Source: Xanthomonas sp. Leaf131 (GTDB lineage Bacteria; Pseudomonadota; Gammaproteobacteria; Xanthomonadales; Xanthomonadaceae). Taken from it: a DNA stretch of 64,000 nucleotides. Positions 8,909-17,104 of this stretch are shown in pieces (the first letter of the stretch is position 1; every line of letters begins with the position of its first letter). The notes under the pieces are model-generated. The model was not told the DNA's origin and made no database searches. It saw only the letters and a list, made by a program, of their open reading frames with translations. A program made the translations under genes and the position numbers. The stretch spans positions 62,001 through 126,000 of the forward strand of contig NZ_LMOG01000017.1 of NCBI RefSeq assembly GCF_001423495.1. Direction: 5' to 3'.

Positions 8909-9081
8909 TGGTGAATCTCTTTCATGGAATGCAGGCGACTGTAGCAGCCGTTGGCATGCGGGGCGCGGCGCTTCTGCCCCCTCTCCCTTCGGGGCACCAA
9001 TGCACGGCTTGCGCACCAATGGCGCGCGTGCGTTGGTGCGCCCGCGGTGCAAGCGTGGGCCGGGCAGGGAAGGGCTAGAGC

Positions 9082-9116
9082 GGGGATTGGGGATTGGGGA
9101 TTGGGGATTGGGGATT
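9082..9116 (+). repeat. GGGGATT heptamer tandem repeat (five copies)
   Basis: Five perfect, head-to-tail copies of GGGGATT occupy 9082-9116. They are followed by AGGGTGAGGGGTGAGGGGTGAGGG-type G-runs to about 9139. The plus strand therefore carries more than four closely spaced runs of three or four Gs, a potential G-quadruplex. It sits between the LysR gene and the purine operon. A related A/T-C-rich repeat occurs at 30122-30154. Confidence 0.85.
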
Positions 9117-9120
9117 AGGG

Positions 9121-9271
9121 TGAGGGGTGAGGGGTGAGGGTACGTGGCGAAGCAGGCGATGCGTCACTTCTGAGGGCGCGCGGCGACGCGTTTTTCATTG
9201 CAAGGACTGACAGCTCTCTGCGGCGCACCCTCATCCGCCCCTTCGGCGCACCTTCTCCCGACGGGAGAAGG
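9121..9271. repeat. Dispersed palindromic intergenic element, copy 1
   Basis: The segment starts with a GGTGAGGGTACG-type end and closes with CACCCTCATCCGCCCC, TTCGGCGCACCTTCTCCCG and ACGGGAGAAGG. The two ends are roughly complementary to each other. Very similar ends recur at 22029-22151. The interior differs between copies. It looks like a non-autonomous, hairpin-forming repeat of the type common between Xanthomonas genes. No transposase is present. Confidence 0.6.
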
Positions 9272-9333
9272 AAGAAACACCGCCGCGACTGCCTGTCGCA
9301 TTTTTTGCAACGCCTGACCCTAAAAAAACCGCT

Positions 9334-9361
9334 TTGGGGTGACGGGGGCGGTTCGTATAGT
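9334..9361 (+). promoter_or_regulatory. Possible sigma-70-like promoter for the purine operon
   Basis: TTGGGG (9334-9339) and TATAGT (9356-9361) are separated by 16 bases and lie about 180 bases before the first gene of the purine degradation operon. The -10 match is good and the -35 match only fair. No other AT-rich hexamer pair of this quality is visible in the 630-base gap, which otherwise holds repeats. Confidence 0.35.
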
Positions 9362-9538
9362 CGATTCGACGGCTGCCGCCCGCTGCGCAGGGCCGATCGC
9401 CACGGCTGCGCAGAGCAATGAATCGCTCAACGTTGCCTCGCCCACGTCCCCAACCGCCTGCGGAGGCCTTATGCATCAGCACCTGTCGCATTGCGGCCCG
9501 CGTAGCGCCTGTGGAATGCCATCTCTGCCCGGCGCCGC

Positions 9539-10813
9539 ATGCTGAGCGCGCAACTCACCGCAGCAACCGGCCATTGCTCCGGCGCACGCGCGGTGGCGCG
9601 CTGCGATGCACTGGGTGTCGCACCGTACAGCGACACACCCGGCAGGTTGTTCCGCGCCTGGCTCAGCCCGGCGCATCGCGCGGCCATTGCGCAGGTGAGC
9701 GAGTGGATGCGCCAGGCGGGCATGCAGGTGCGGCTGGACGCCGCAGCCAATCTGATCGGCCGCTATGAAGGCGCGCGTGCCAATGCTCCAGCACTGCTGA
9801 TCGGCAGCCATCTGGACAGCGTGCGCGATGCCGGGCGGTATGACGGCCCGCTCGGCATCCTGCTCGGCATCGAATGCGTGGCCGCACTGCATGCGCAGGG
9901 GCGACGGTTGCCCTTCGCGATCGAGGTGATCGCCTTCGGCGACGAAGAAGGCTCGCGTTTCCCGGCGTCGATGTTCTGCAGCCGCGCAGTAGCCGGCTCC
10001 CTGGATCCGGCGACACTGGCCGTGGTCGATGCCGACGGCGTCGAGCTGGCGGCCGCACTGACCAACTGGGGCCTGGATATCGCAGCGATCGGCCACGCCG
10101 CACGCGCGCCGGGCAGCGTGCTGGCCTATCTGGAAACCCATATCGAACAAGGCCCGGTGCTGGAAGCCGAAGGCCTGCCGGTCGGCATCGTCACCGCCAT
10201 CGCCGCGCAACGGCGCTTCGCCCTGCGCTTCGACGGCCGCGCCGGCCATGCCGGCACCACCACCATGGGCTTGCGTCGCGACGCGTTGAGCGCAGCGGCC
10301 GAAGCCTTGCTGGCGATCGAACGTATCGCCCGCGCCGGCAGCGACGACCTGGTCGCCACCGTCGGCAAGCTGCAGGTTGCGCCCGGCGCCACCAACGTGG
10401 TGCCGGGCCGGGTGGACTGCACGCTGGACGTGCGCGCCGGCGACGATGCCAGCCGCGATGCGGCGGTGCTGGAGATCGAACACGCACTCGCACGGATCAG
10501 CGCAAGCCGCAACATCGCCATCGCCATCGATCCGTTGCAGACGCTGGCCGCCAGCCCCTGCGCGCCGGCATTGATCGCACGGCTCGAACACGCAGTCGCC
10601 GCACAAGGCATCGCACCGCGCCAACTGGTGTCCGGCGCCGGCCACGATGCGATGGTGATGGCCGCCCTATGCCCCACCGCGATGCTGTTCGTGCGCTGCG
10701 CCGGCGGCATCAGCCATCATCCGGACGAACACGTGGCCCCGGCCGATGCCGAGGTTGCCTTGGCGGTCATGCGCCACTTCATCGAACACCTGGGAGATCC
10801 CCTTGTCACCTGA
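9539..10813 (+). CDS. allC: Allantoate amidohydrolase
   Basis: The 424-residue M20-family metallohydrolase converts allantoate to ureidoglycine, ammonia and CO2. Metal-site motifs are in the expected order: GSHLDSV, AGRYDGPLG, FGDEEGSRF, ETHIEQGP and the late HHPDEHV. GRAGHAGTT and the DVRAGDD segment belong to the dimerisation domain. N-carbamoyl-L-amino acid hydrolase is the alternative in this family. The flanking pucG, puuE, uraD and uraH genes make allantoate the likely substrate. It is first in a seven-gene operon, and its last codons overlap the start of pucG. The N-terminus upstream of 9539 has no better start. Confidence 0.9.
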   Translation: MLSAQLTAATGHCSGARAVARCDALGVAPYSDTPGRLFRAWLSPAHRAAIAQVSEWMRQAGMQVRLDAAANLIGRYEGARANAPALLIGSHLDSVRDAGRYDGPLGILLGIECVAALHAQGRRLPFAIEVIAFGDEEGSRFPASMFCSRAVAGSLDPATLAVVDADGVELAAALTNWGLDIAAIGHAARAPGSVLAYLETHIEQGPVLEAEGLPVGIVTAIAAQRRFALRFDGRAGHAGTTTMGLRRDALSAAAEALLAIERIARAGSDDLVATVGKLQVAPGATNVVPGRVDCTLDVRAGDDASRDAAVLEIEHALARISASRNIAIAIDPLQTLAASPCAPALIARLEHAVAAQGIAPRQLVSGAGHDAMVMAALCPTAMLFVRCAGGISHHPDEHVAPADAEVALAVMRHFIEHLGDPLVT

Positions 10814-12059
10814 TCTGCGTCACCTGCATACCTTCGGCGAACTCGATCCCCCGCAGCGGCTGCTGATGGGGCCGGGCCCGGTCAATGCGCACCCACGCGT
10901 GCTGCGCGCGATGGCGGCCGATCTGCTCGGCCAGTTCGACCCGGAAATGACCACCTACATGAACGAGGTGATGGCGCTGTACCGGCCGCTGTTCGGCACC
11001 GAGAACCGATGGACCTTCCTGGTCGATGGCACCGCGCGCGCCGGCATCGAAGCGGCGCTGGTGTCGCTGGTCAGCCCCGGCGACCGCGTGCTGGTGATCA
11101 ACTTCGGCCGCTTCGGCCTGCTGCTCACCGAAATTTTGGGCCGGCTCGGTGCCGAGGTGCACACCGTGGATGCGCCCTGGGGCGAGGTGGTGCCGCTCAG
11201 CGCCATTGCCGAAGCGATCGAGCGCGTGTCACCCAAGCTGGTCGCCACCGTGCACGGCGACACTTCCACCACCATGGCGCAGCCGCTCGATGGCCTCGGC
11301 GCACTGTGCCGCGCGGCCGGTGCGCTGAGTTACGTGGATGCCACCGCCACCATCGGCGGCATGGAGATCGCCAGCGATCGCTGGGACGTGGACGTGGTGA
11401 CCGGCGGCCTGCAGAAATGTCTGGGCGGGCCATCCGGCTCGGCACCGATCACCGTCTCCAACGCGGCGGCGGAAGCGATCTTCGCGCGCCGCCATGTCGA
11501 ACGCGGCATCGTGCGCGACGACATCGTCAATGGCAGCGGCCCGCGTATCGCCTCGAATTATTTCGATCTGGCGATGATCATGGATTACTGGTCCGACAAG
11601 CGCCTCAACCACCACACCGAAGCCACCACCATGCTCTACGGCGCCCGCGAATGCGCGCGCGTGGCGTTGCAGGAAGGCCTGCACGCACGCTTCGCCCGCC
11701 ATGCCGCCGCCGGGCGCGCGGTGAGCGCCGGCATCCGCGCCTTGGGGCTGGAGGTATTCGGCGACGATGCGCACCGCATGACCAATGTCACCGGCGTGGT
11801 GATTCCGCCCGGCATCGACAGCGAGGCAGTACGGCGACGCATGCGCGAGGATTTCGAGATCGAGATCGGCATGGCATTCGGGCCGTTGCAAGGCAGGATC
11901 TGGCGCATCGGCGCGATGGGCTACAACGCGATGAAGCACAAGGTGTTGATCACCCTGGCCGCGCTGGAAGCGGTGCTGCGCGCCGAAGGCTATGCGTGCA
12001 CACCAGGGCTGGCGGTGGAAGCCGCACTGGCAGCCTGGCATGCGGAGCCGCATGCATGA
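10803..12059 (+). CDS. pucG: Ureidoglycine-glyoxylate aminotransferase
   Basis: This class V PLP enzyme of 418 residues should transfer the amino group of ureidoglycine to glyoxylate, giving glycine and oxalurate. The pyridoxal lysine is K205 (VTGGLQKCLGGPSG). The substrate-site opening LLMGPGPVNAHPRVL is typical of alanine/serine-glyoxylate aminotransferases. I use the TTG at 10803 because GGGAG lies about eight bases before it and it restores the full N-terminus. It overlaps the end of allC by 11 bases. The stop overlaps the next start (ATGA), so translation is probably coupled. The neighbours, rather than the sequence alone, distinguish it from alanine-glyoxylate aminotransferase. Confidence 0.9.
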   Translation: MSPDLRHLHTFGELDPPQRLLMGPGPVNAHPRVLRAMAADLLGQFDPEMTTYMNEVMALYRPLFGTENRWTFLVDGTARAGIEAALVSLVSPGDRVLVINFGRFGLLLTEILGRLGAEVHTVDAPWGEVVPLSAIAEAIERVSPKLVATVHGDTSTTMAQPLDGLGALCRAAGALSYVDATATIGGMEIASDRWDVDVVTGGLQKCLGGPSGSAPITVSNAAAEAIFARRHVERGIVRDDIVNGSGPRIASNYFDLAMIMDYWSDKRLNHHTEATTMLYGARECARVALQEGLHARFARHAAAGRAVSAGIRALGLEVFGDDAHRMTNVTGVVIPPGIDSEAVRRRMREDFEIEIGMAFGPLQGRIWRIGAMGYNAMKHKVLITLAALEAVLRAEGYACTPGLAVEAALAAWHAEPHA

Positions 12060-12946
12060 GTGCACCGCGCGATCTGGTCGGCTATGGCGCCACCCCGCCT
12101 GCGGCGCAGTGGCCCGGTGACGCGCGCATCGCGGTGCAATTCGTCATCAACTACGAAGAAGGCGCTGAGAATTGCGTGCTCAACGGCGATGCCGGCTCGG
12201 AGGCGTTCCTGTCGGAAATGGTCGGCACGCAATCGCAGTCTGGTACGCGCGCCATGGCGATGGAGAGTCTGTACGAATACGGCAGCCGCGCCGGTTTCTG
12301 GCGGCTGCATCGGCTGTTCACCGCGCGCAACGTGCCGGTGACCGTGTTCGGCGTGGCGCAGGCATTGGCCTCCAATCCCGAGGCAGTCGCCGCGATGCAG
12401 GCGGCAGACTGGGAAATCGCCAGCCACGGTCTGCGCTGGATCGATTATCAGCACATGGATGAGGCCACCGAGCGTGCGCATATCGCCGAAGCCATCGCCG
12501 TGCACACCCGCGTCACCGGCAGCCGCCCGCTGGGCTGGTACCAGGGCCGCACCAGCCCCAACACTGCGCGGCTGGTGGCCGAAGAAGGCGGCTTTGTCTA
12601 CGACGCCGACAGCTACGCCGATGAGGTGCCGTATTACGACCATCGGCACGGCCACGCGCAGTTGATCGTGCCGTACACGCTGGACGCCAACGATATGAAA
12701 TTCGTCGCCTACAACGGCTTTGCCGACGGCGAGCCGTTCTTCCGCTATCTGCGCGACAGTTTCGAGCAGCTGCGCAGCGAAGGCGGGCGCATGCTGTCGA
12801 TCGGCCTGCACGGGCGCATCGTCGGCAAGCCGGCGCGCGCAGCGGCGTTGGCGCGTTTTGTCGATCACGTGCTGGATAGCGGCGATGCGTGGATCGCGCG
12901 CCGCATCGATATCGCACAGCATTGGCTACAGGTCCATCCGGCATGA
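12056..12946 (+). CDS. puuE: Allantoinase, polysaccharide-deacetylase type
   Basis: The 296-residue NodB-like hydrolase hydrolyses allantoin to allantoate without relation to the classical amidohydrolase allantoinase. Family phrases visible are WPGDARIAVQFVINYEEGAE, EYGSRAGFWRLHRLF, WEIASHGLRWIDY and GWYQGRTSPNTARLV. Its ATG overlaps the pucG stop in an ATGA arrangement, and its own end overlaps the next gene by four bases. It fills the step between uraD and allC. Length and motif order match bacterial PuuE proteins. Confidence 0.92.
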   Translation: MSAPRDLVGYGATPPAAQWPGDARIAVQFVINYEEGAENCVLNGDAGSEAFLSEMVGTQSQSGTRAMAMESLYEYGSRAGFWRLHRLFTARNVPVTVFGVAQALASNPEAVAAMQAADWEIASHGLRWIDYQHMDEATERAHIAEAIAVHTRVTGSRPLGWYQGRTSPNTARLVAEEGGFVYDADSYADEVPYYDHRHGHAQLIVPYTLDANDMKFVAYNGFADGEPFFRYLRDSFEQLRSEGGRMLSIGLHGRIVGKPARAAALARFVDHVLDSGDAWIARRIDIAQHWLQVHPA

Positions 12947-13338
12947 GCATCGACACCACCGACATCGACCTGCCCGAGGTGATCGCGCAAGTGACGGCCG
13001 CCTTCCACGCCTACGAGGATGCCTTGATGCGCGACGACATCGCCGCGATGGACGCGCTGTTTCACGCCGCGCCAAGCACGGTGCGCTACGGCGTGGGCGA
13101 AGTGCTGTACGGCATCGAGGCGATCCGCGCGTTTCGTATCGGCCGTGGCGGTTCGCCGCAGCGTCGGCTCGCGCACGTGGAGGTACATAGTTTCGGCCAG
13201 GATGCGGCCACCACGCATGCCGAGTTCGTGCGCGAGGGCAGCAGCGCACGCGGCCGTCAAAGCCAGAGCTGGGTGCGCTTTGCCGATGGCTGGAAAGTGG
13301 TGGCCGCGCATGTCTCGCTGCAAGGCAGCCACGCATGA
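12943..13338 (+). CDS. hpxZ: HpxZ-like oxalurate catabolism protein (AtzH-like fold)
   Basis: The 131-residue protein belongs to the SnoaL/AtzH-like family with the DUF3225 signature (FHAYEDALMRDDIAAMDALF, GVGEVLYGIEAIRAFRIGR, GRQSQSWVRFADGWKVVAAH). HpxZ is encoded with oxalurate-degrading genes in Klebsiella, but its biochemical role is not established. Here it overlaps puuE and uraD by four bases each. It follows PucG, which should produce oxalurate, so an accessory role at that point is reasonable. No hpxW, hpxX or hpxY is present in the window. Confidence 0.82.
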   Translation: MSIDTTDIDLPEVIAQVTAAFHAYEDALMRDDIAAMDALFHAAPSTVRYGVGEVLYGIEAIRAFRIGRGGSPQRRLAHVEVHSFGQDAATTHAEFVREGSSARGRQSQSWVRFADGWKVVAAHVSLQGSHA

Positions 13339-13826
13339 GCGGGATCGACGACAGCGCACTGGACAATGCCGCCTTCGTCACGCGTTACCGCGAGCTGTTC
13401 GAGCATTCGCCGTGGGTGGTCGAACGCGCCGCACAACGGCGCCCGTTCGAGGATGTGTATCGCGGGCTCATGCAGGTGGTGCTGGAGGCATCGCAGGTAG
13501 ATCAGGTCGCGTTGATCCGCGCGCATCCGGAGCTGGCTGGCAAGGCCGCGATCGATCGCACGCTCACGGCAGCATCGGCCGCCGAACAGGCCTCGGCCGG
13601 CTTGGATCGGCTCAGCGAAGACGAGTTCAAGCGCTTCCACGCGCTCAATCAAGCGTATCGCCATCGTTTCGGATTTCCATTCGTGATCTGCGTGCGGCTG
13701 CACGACAAGGCCGGCATTCTTGCCGCGCTGGAACGCCGACTAGACGCATCGCGCAGCGAAGAAATTTCCACCGCCCTTGCCGAGATCGGCAAGATCGTGC
13801 ACCTGCGCCTGGAGGCACTGCCATGA
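13335..13826 (+). CDS. uraD: OHCU decarboxylase
   Basis: The 163-residue protein should decarboxylate 2-oxo-4-hydroxy-4-carboxy-5-ureidoimidazoline to (S)-allantoin. The catalytic His is in LIRAHPELAGK (H64). The later FHALNQAYRHRFGFPFVICV contains the conserved Phe-Gly-Phe-Pro-Phe. Length fits the family. Start and stop overlap hpxZ and hpyO by four bases each. It acts directly after UraH in the pathway. Confidence 0.95.
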   Translation: MSGIDDSALDNAAFVTRYRELFEHSPWVVERAAQRRPFEDVYRGLMQVVLEASQVDQVALIRAHPELAGKAAIDRTLTAASAAEQASAGLDRLSEDEFKRFHALNQAYRHRFGFPFVICVRLHDKAGILAALERRLDASRSEEISTALAEIGKIVHLRLEALP

Positions 13827-15244
13827 GCCTGGCCCAACTCGAACGCGAGCTCCACCACGATCTGCAACGGCTGGCCCACGGCGGCGATGCCTGGGTGCAG
13901 CCGCGCGTGCATCCGGCCGGGCATGTCTATGACGTGGTGATTGTCGGCGCCGGCCAGAGCGGCCTGGGCGCGGCGTTCGCGCTGCAACGCGAGCGCGTGC
14001 ACAACGTGCTGGTCATCGACGAAAACCCAGCCGGGCAAGAAGGTCCGTGGGTAACCTACGCACGCATGCAGACCTTGCGCACGCCCAAGCAGATCACCTC
14101 GATCGACCTGGGCGTACCATCGCTGACCTTCCGCGCTTGGTGGGAGGCCCAGCACGGCGTCGTCGGCTGGGACGCGCTGGACAAAATTCCGCGCGGCAGC
14201 TGGATGGATTATCTGCGCTGGTACCGCGCCGTGCTGCGCCTGCCGGTGCGCAATGCCACGCAACTGGCGCGAGTGGAACCGGACGTAGCGCCCGGTATCC
14301 ATCGCCTGCATCTGGCGATGGGCGCGCCGCTGCTGACGCGCAAGCTGATTCTGGCCACCGGCATCCAGGGCGGCGGGCAATGGATGGTGCCGGAGTGGAT
14401 CAGCCGCGCCTTGCCTGCACAGCGCTATGCGCACACATCGGGCCATATCGATTTCGCCGCACTGGCCGGCAAGCGTGTGGGCATTCTGGGCGGCGGCGCC
14501 TCCGCGTTCGACAACGCGTGTTTCGCGCTGGATCAAGGCGTCGCCACTGCCGAAGTGTTCGTGCGCCGCAGCGAATTGCCGCGTATCAATCCGTTCCGCC
14601 ACATGGAACAGGCCGGCATCATTCCGCGCTTTCTGACGCTGCCCGATGCGGACAAGTACCGCATGATGGCCAGCTTCTTCGCACACAACCAGCCGCCCAC
14701 CAACGACACCTTCCAACGCGCCTGCGCGCATGCCGGCTTTGCGCTGCATCTGGGCGCGCCATGGCTGGAGGTGGCCGAGCGCGATGGCGCGGTGGTGGTG
14801 CGTGCGCCGCAAGGCGAGCACCGCTTCGATTTTCTGGCCGTTGCCACCGGCCTGGTCACCGACCCGCAGCTGCGCCCGGAACTGGCCGCGCTGTCCGGGC
14901 GCATCGCCTGCTGGGCCGACCGCTACCAGCCGCCGCCGGGCCAGGCCAATCCGGTGCTGGATGCGCACCCGTATCTGGGGCCGGGCTTCGAATTGCTGCC
15001 GCGCACGCCCGACGATGCGGCGCTGCTGCACGGGCTGTTCGCCTTCAACTATTCGGCGCTGATCAACCACGGCCCCTCGGCGGCGGCCCTGTCCGGACTC
15101 AAGGTCGCGCTGCCACGGCTGGCCCGCGCGGTGGCCGATCAACTATTCCTGGATGACCGCCAGGCCATCGTCGACAGCTATCTGGCCTACGATCAGCCCG
15201 AATTCGTCGGCCAATGGCCGCAACCGACCCAGGCGGTGGCATGA
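13823..15244 (+). CDS. hpyO: FAD-dependent urate hydroxylase, HpyO type
   Basis: The 473-residue flavoprotein has two dinucleotide-binding sites: VVIVGAGQSGLGAA near residues 38-51 for FAD and VGILGGGASAFDNA near 219-232 for NAD(P)H. A conserved TLRTPKQITSIDLG segment lies between them. HpyO was shown in X. campestris to hydroxylate urate to 5-hydroxyisourate and is not homologous to Klebsiella HpxO. The call rests on overall pattern and position immediately before uraH. Without the operon the sequence could be taken for a generic flavin monooxygenase. The gene overlaps uraD and uraH by four bases each, which indicates tight co-translation. Confidence 0.85.
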   Translation: MSLAQLERELHHDLQRLAHGGDAWVQPRVHPAGHVYDVVIVGAGQSGLGAAFALQRERVHNVLVIDENPAGQEGPWVTYARMQTLRTPKQITSIDLGVPSLTFRAWWEAQHGVVGWDALDKIPRGSWMDYLRWYRAVLRLPVRNATQLARVEPDVAPGIHRLHLAMGAPLLTRKLILATGIQGGGQWMVPEWISRALPAQRYAHTSGHIDFAALAGKRVGILGGGASAFDNACFALDQGVATAEVFVRRSELPRINPFRHMEQAGIIPRFLTLPDADKYRMMASFFAHNQPPTNDTFQRACAHAGFALHLGAPWLEVAERDGAVVVRAPQGEHRFDFLAVATGLVTDPQLRPELAALSGRIACWADRYQPPPGQANPVLDAHPYLGPGFELLPRTPDDAALLHGLFAFNYSALINHGPSAAALSGLKVALPRLARAVADQLFLDDRQAIVDSYLAYDQPEFVGQWPQPTQAVA

Positions 15245-15573
15245 GCACGCTCTCCACGCATGTGCTGGATACCGCCAGCGGCCGCCCCGCCGCAGGTATC
15301 GCATTGCGTCTGTTCGCTGGCCAGACGCTGCGCTTCGACGGTGTCACCAACGCCGATGGGCGCTGCCCGGAACTGGCCGCGCTCACGCTGCAACCGGGCC
15401 GGTATCGACTGGAATTCGAGGTGGCCGGGTATTGGCGCACGGCCGGCGTCGCGTTGACCGACCCGCCGTTTCTGGAGCAGGTGCCGATCGCCTTCGGCCT
15501 CGCCGGCGAGGGCCACTACCACGTGCCGTTGCTGCTCTCGCCATACGGGTATTCCACCTATCGCGGCAGCTGA
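15241..15573 (+). CDS. uraH: 5-hydroxyisourate hydrolase
   Basis: The 110-residue transthyretin-like enzyme hydrolyses 5-hydroxyisourate to OHCU. The N-terminal LSTHVLDTASGRPA and the C-terminal YGYSTYRGS are the two diagnostic motifs, with the usual YRGS ending. The ATG overlaps the hpyO stop. It is the last gene of the operon. The next gene, yehS, is 104 bases downstream and probably has its own promoter. Confidence 0.96.
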   Translation: MSTLSTHVLDTASGRPAAGIALRLFAGQTLRFDGVTNADGRCPELAALTLQPGRYRLEFEVAGYWRTAGVALTDPPFLEQVPIAFGLAGEGHYHVPLLLSPYGYSTYRGS

Positions 15574-15677
15574 GCGGCCGTCGGCTGCGCAACTGGTCGG
15601 ATCGGCACACGCCGCGTTGCGCATCGGCCCCGTAGAATGGCGCCTTTCCGGCGACAGGCCGGGGCCCCGGAATTGTC

Positions 15678-16151
15678 ATGATCCACAACGATGTACTGCG
15701 CAGCATCCGCTACATGCTCGACCTCAGCGACGACAAGGTGGTGGAAATCACCCACCTGGCCGACCCGGAGTTCGCGCTCGACAAGGCGCAGTTGCAGGCC
15801 TGGCTGAAGAAGGAAGACGAGCCCGGCTTCGAACCCTGCCCCGACGCGATGATGGCGCGCTTTCTCGATGGTCTGGTGCTGCGCTTCCGCGGCCGCGACG
15901 AGAGCCAGCCGGTGCGCCCGCTGGAAACCCGCGTCGGCAACAACCTGGTGCTGAAGAAACTGCGGGTGGCCTTCGAGCTGAAGGACGTGGACATGCACGC
16001 GATCTTCGCCAGCGCCGGTTTCCCGCTGTCCAAGCCGGAGTTGTCTGCGCTGTTCCGCCAGCCCGGCCACAAGAATTTCCGCCCGTGCCTGGACCAGTTG
16101 CTGCGCGCCTTCCTCAAGGGCCTGACCGCCCGGATGCGCGAAGCGGGTTGA
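15678..16151 (+). CDS. yehS: DUF1456 family protein YehS
   Basis: The 157-residue protein contains two tandem copies of the DUF1456 unit. Each begins with an N-x-hydrophobic-L-(R/K)-hydrophobic pattern (MIHNDVLRSIRYML and VGNNLVLKKLRVAFEL) and includes LSKPELSALFRQPGHKNFRPC near the end. Function is unknown, although the family is widely conserved in gammaproteobacteria. The gene appears monocistronic. Downstream lies a repeat-rich region of almost 1 kb before a convergent chemoreceptor gene. Confidence 0.9.
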   Translation: MIHNDVLRSIRYMLDLSDDKVVEITHLADPEFALDKAQLQAWLKKEDEPGFEPCPDAMMARFLDGLVLRFRGRDESQPVRPLETRVGNNLVLKKLRVAFELKDVDMHAIFASAGFPLSKPELSALFRQPGHKNFRPCLDQLLRAFLKGLTARMREAG

Positions 16152-16353
16152 TGCCTGTGTGGTGATTGGCCTGGCCTTTTGCCGTAGGTGTCACGAGCAA
16201 CGCCTGGCCAGTGCAACTTGAAGTCCTTCAACAACGGCGGAGTGCGGAACAGCCGATGCTGCTCCTGTCTGTTATCCCGCCGTCATTGCACCTGGTTGAA
16301 CAGCGCGAATAGATCAGTTGTAAAGCCGATGATCTGCTTCTTGGCTGCAGGGC

Positions 16354-16455
16354 CCTTGCCCGCCCACCATCGCGGGACACGCTGCAAGTACGTCCCTGTA
16401 GGCTCTTACGCGGCATCCATGCCGCGTAAGGTCCCGCGACGGTGGGCGGGCAAGG
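16354..16455. repeat. Long palindromic repeat, unit A
   Basis: Arms 16354-16378 and 16431-16455 are inverted copies with one mismatch in 25 bases (CCTTGCCCGCCCACC then a variable base then TCGCGGGAC). Inside sits a perfect 12-base hairpin, CTTACGCGGCAT/ATGCCGCGTAAG with a two-base loop (16405-16430). No coding sequence is present. Two related units follow within 700 bases. Confidence 0.9.
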
Positions 16456-16671
16456 ACCAGTCGAAATGGTCGGTATGCGTAGTTTTCAACAAAGCAACCC
16501 ACTGATTTTCTGGTGCGGTGAGGGCACCGTACACTCGACCGACAAGGCTTTCACCTGAGCTTCTGACTGCATCTAAACTGCACTACGACTCAAGTCACAG
16601 CGTGTCGAAGTGATCGCTCAGCGCGGGTAGATCAGTTGCGGAGCGGATGATCTGTGGGTTTGCTGCAGGGC

Positions 16672-16773
16672 CCCTGCCCGCCCACCATCGCAGGACACGC
16701 CGCAAGTACGTCCTTGTAGGCTCTTACGCGGCATCCATGCCGCGCAAGGTCCCGCGACGGTGGGCGGGCAAGG
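16672..16773. repeat. Long palindromic repeat, unit B
   Basis: This unit is nearly identical to the one at 16354-16455. Its arms are 16672-16696 and 16749-16773. The inner GCGGCATCCATGCCGC hairpin is kept, with one change that would be a G-U pair if the minus strand were transcribed. Flanking bases (GACCA.TCGA.ATGGTCGGT) are also shared, so the duplicated segment is about 130 bases. Confidence 0.9.
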
Positions 16774-16921
16774 ACCAATCGAGATGGTCGGTGTGCAGGG
16801 TTGCAAGCAATGCATTACGTTCTTCTGATTGGCTAGCTATCGTGTCGTTCTGCGACCCGCAGCAGTAAAGACACGCAACTTGCGCTCAGCTTTCTAGCCA
16901 GTGACCGACCCACCTTCTGGT

Positions 16922-17024
16922 GCGGTGTCCTCACCGATTGCGGGACCGTGTGGCGGCATGGATGCCGCCACCGAGCCTCCACGGACGGATTCACGGCGTG
17001 TCCCGCGAGCGGTGAGGGCACCGC
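16922..17024. repeat. Long palindromic repeat, unit C (diverged)
   Basis: Arms 16922-16946 and 17000-17024 pair at 22 of 25 positions. The outer arm sequence differs from units A and B (GCGGTG.CCTCACCG instead of CCTTGCCCGCCCACC), but the inner TGCGGGAC/GTCCCGC ends are kept. The central TGGCGGCAT/ATGCCGCCA hairpin (16951-16970) is also kept. A lone half-arm (GCGGTGAGGGCACCG) lies near 16516-16530. Confidence 0.85.
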
Positions 17025-17104
17025 GCCATCGACCAACTAGCGACCACCTAGGCGTTTGACCTAGCTTTTGGTTGCAGGCGGGCATCTCTACTCGTGGTCC
17101 TGTG

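Noticed and set aside
9082-9116. Possible CRISPR array
   Set aside because: The repeat unit is only seven bases and there are no spacers.
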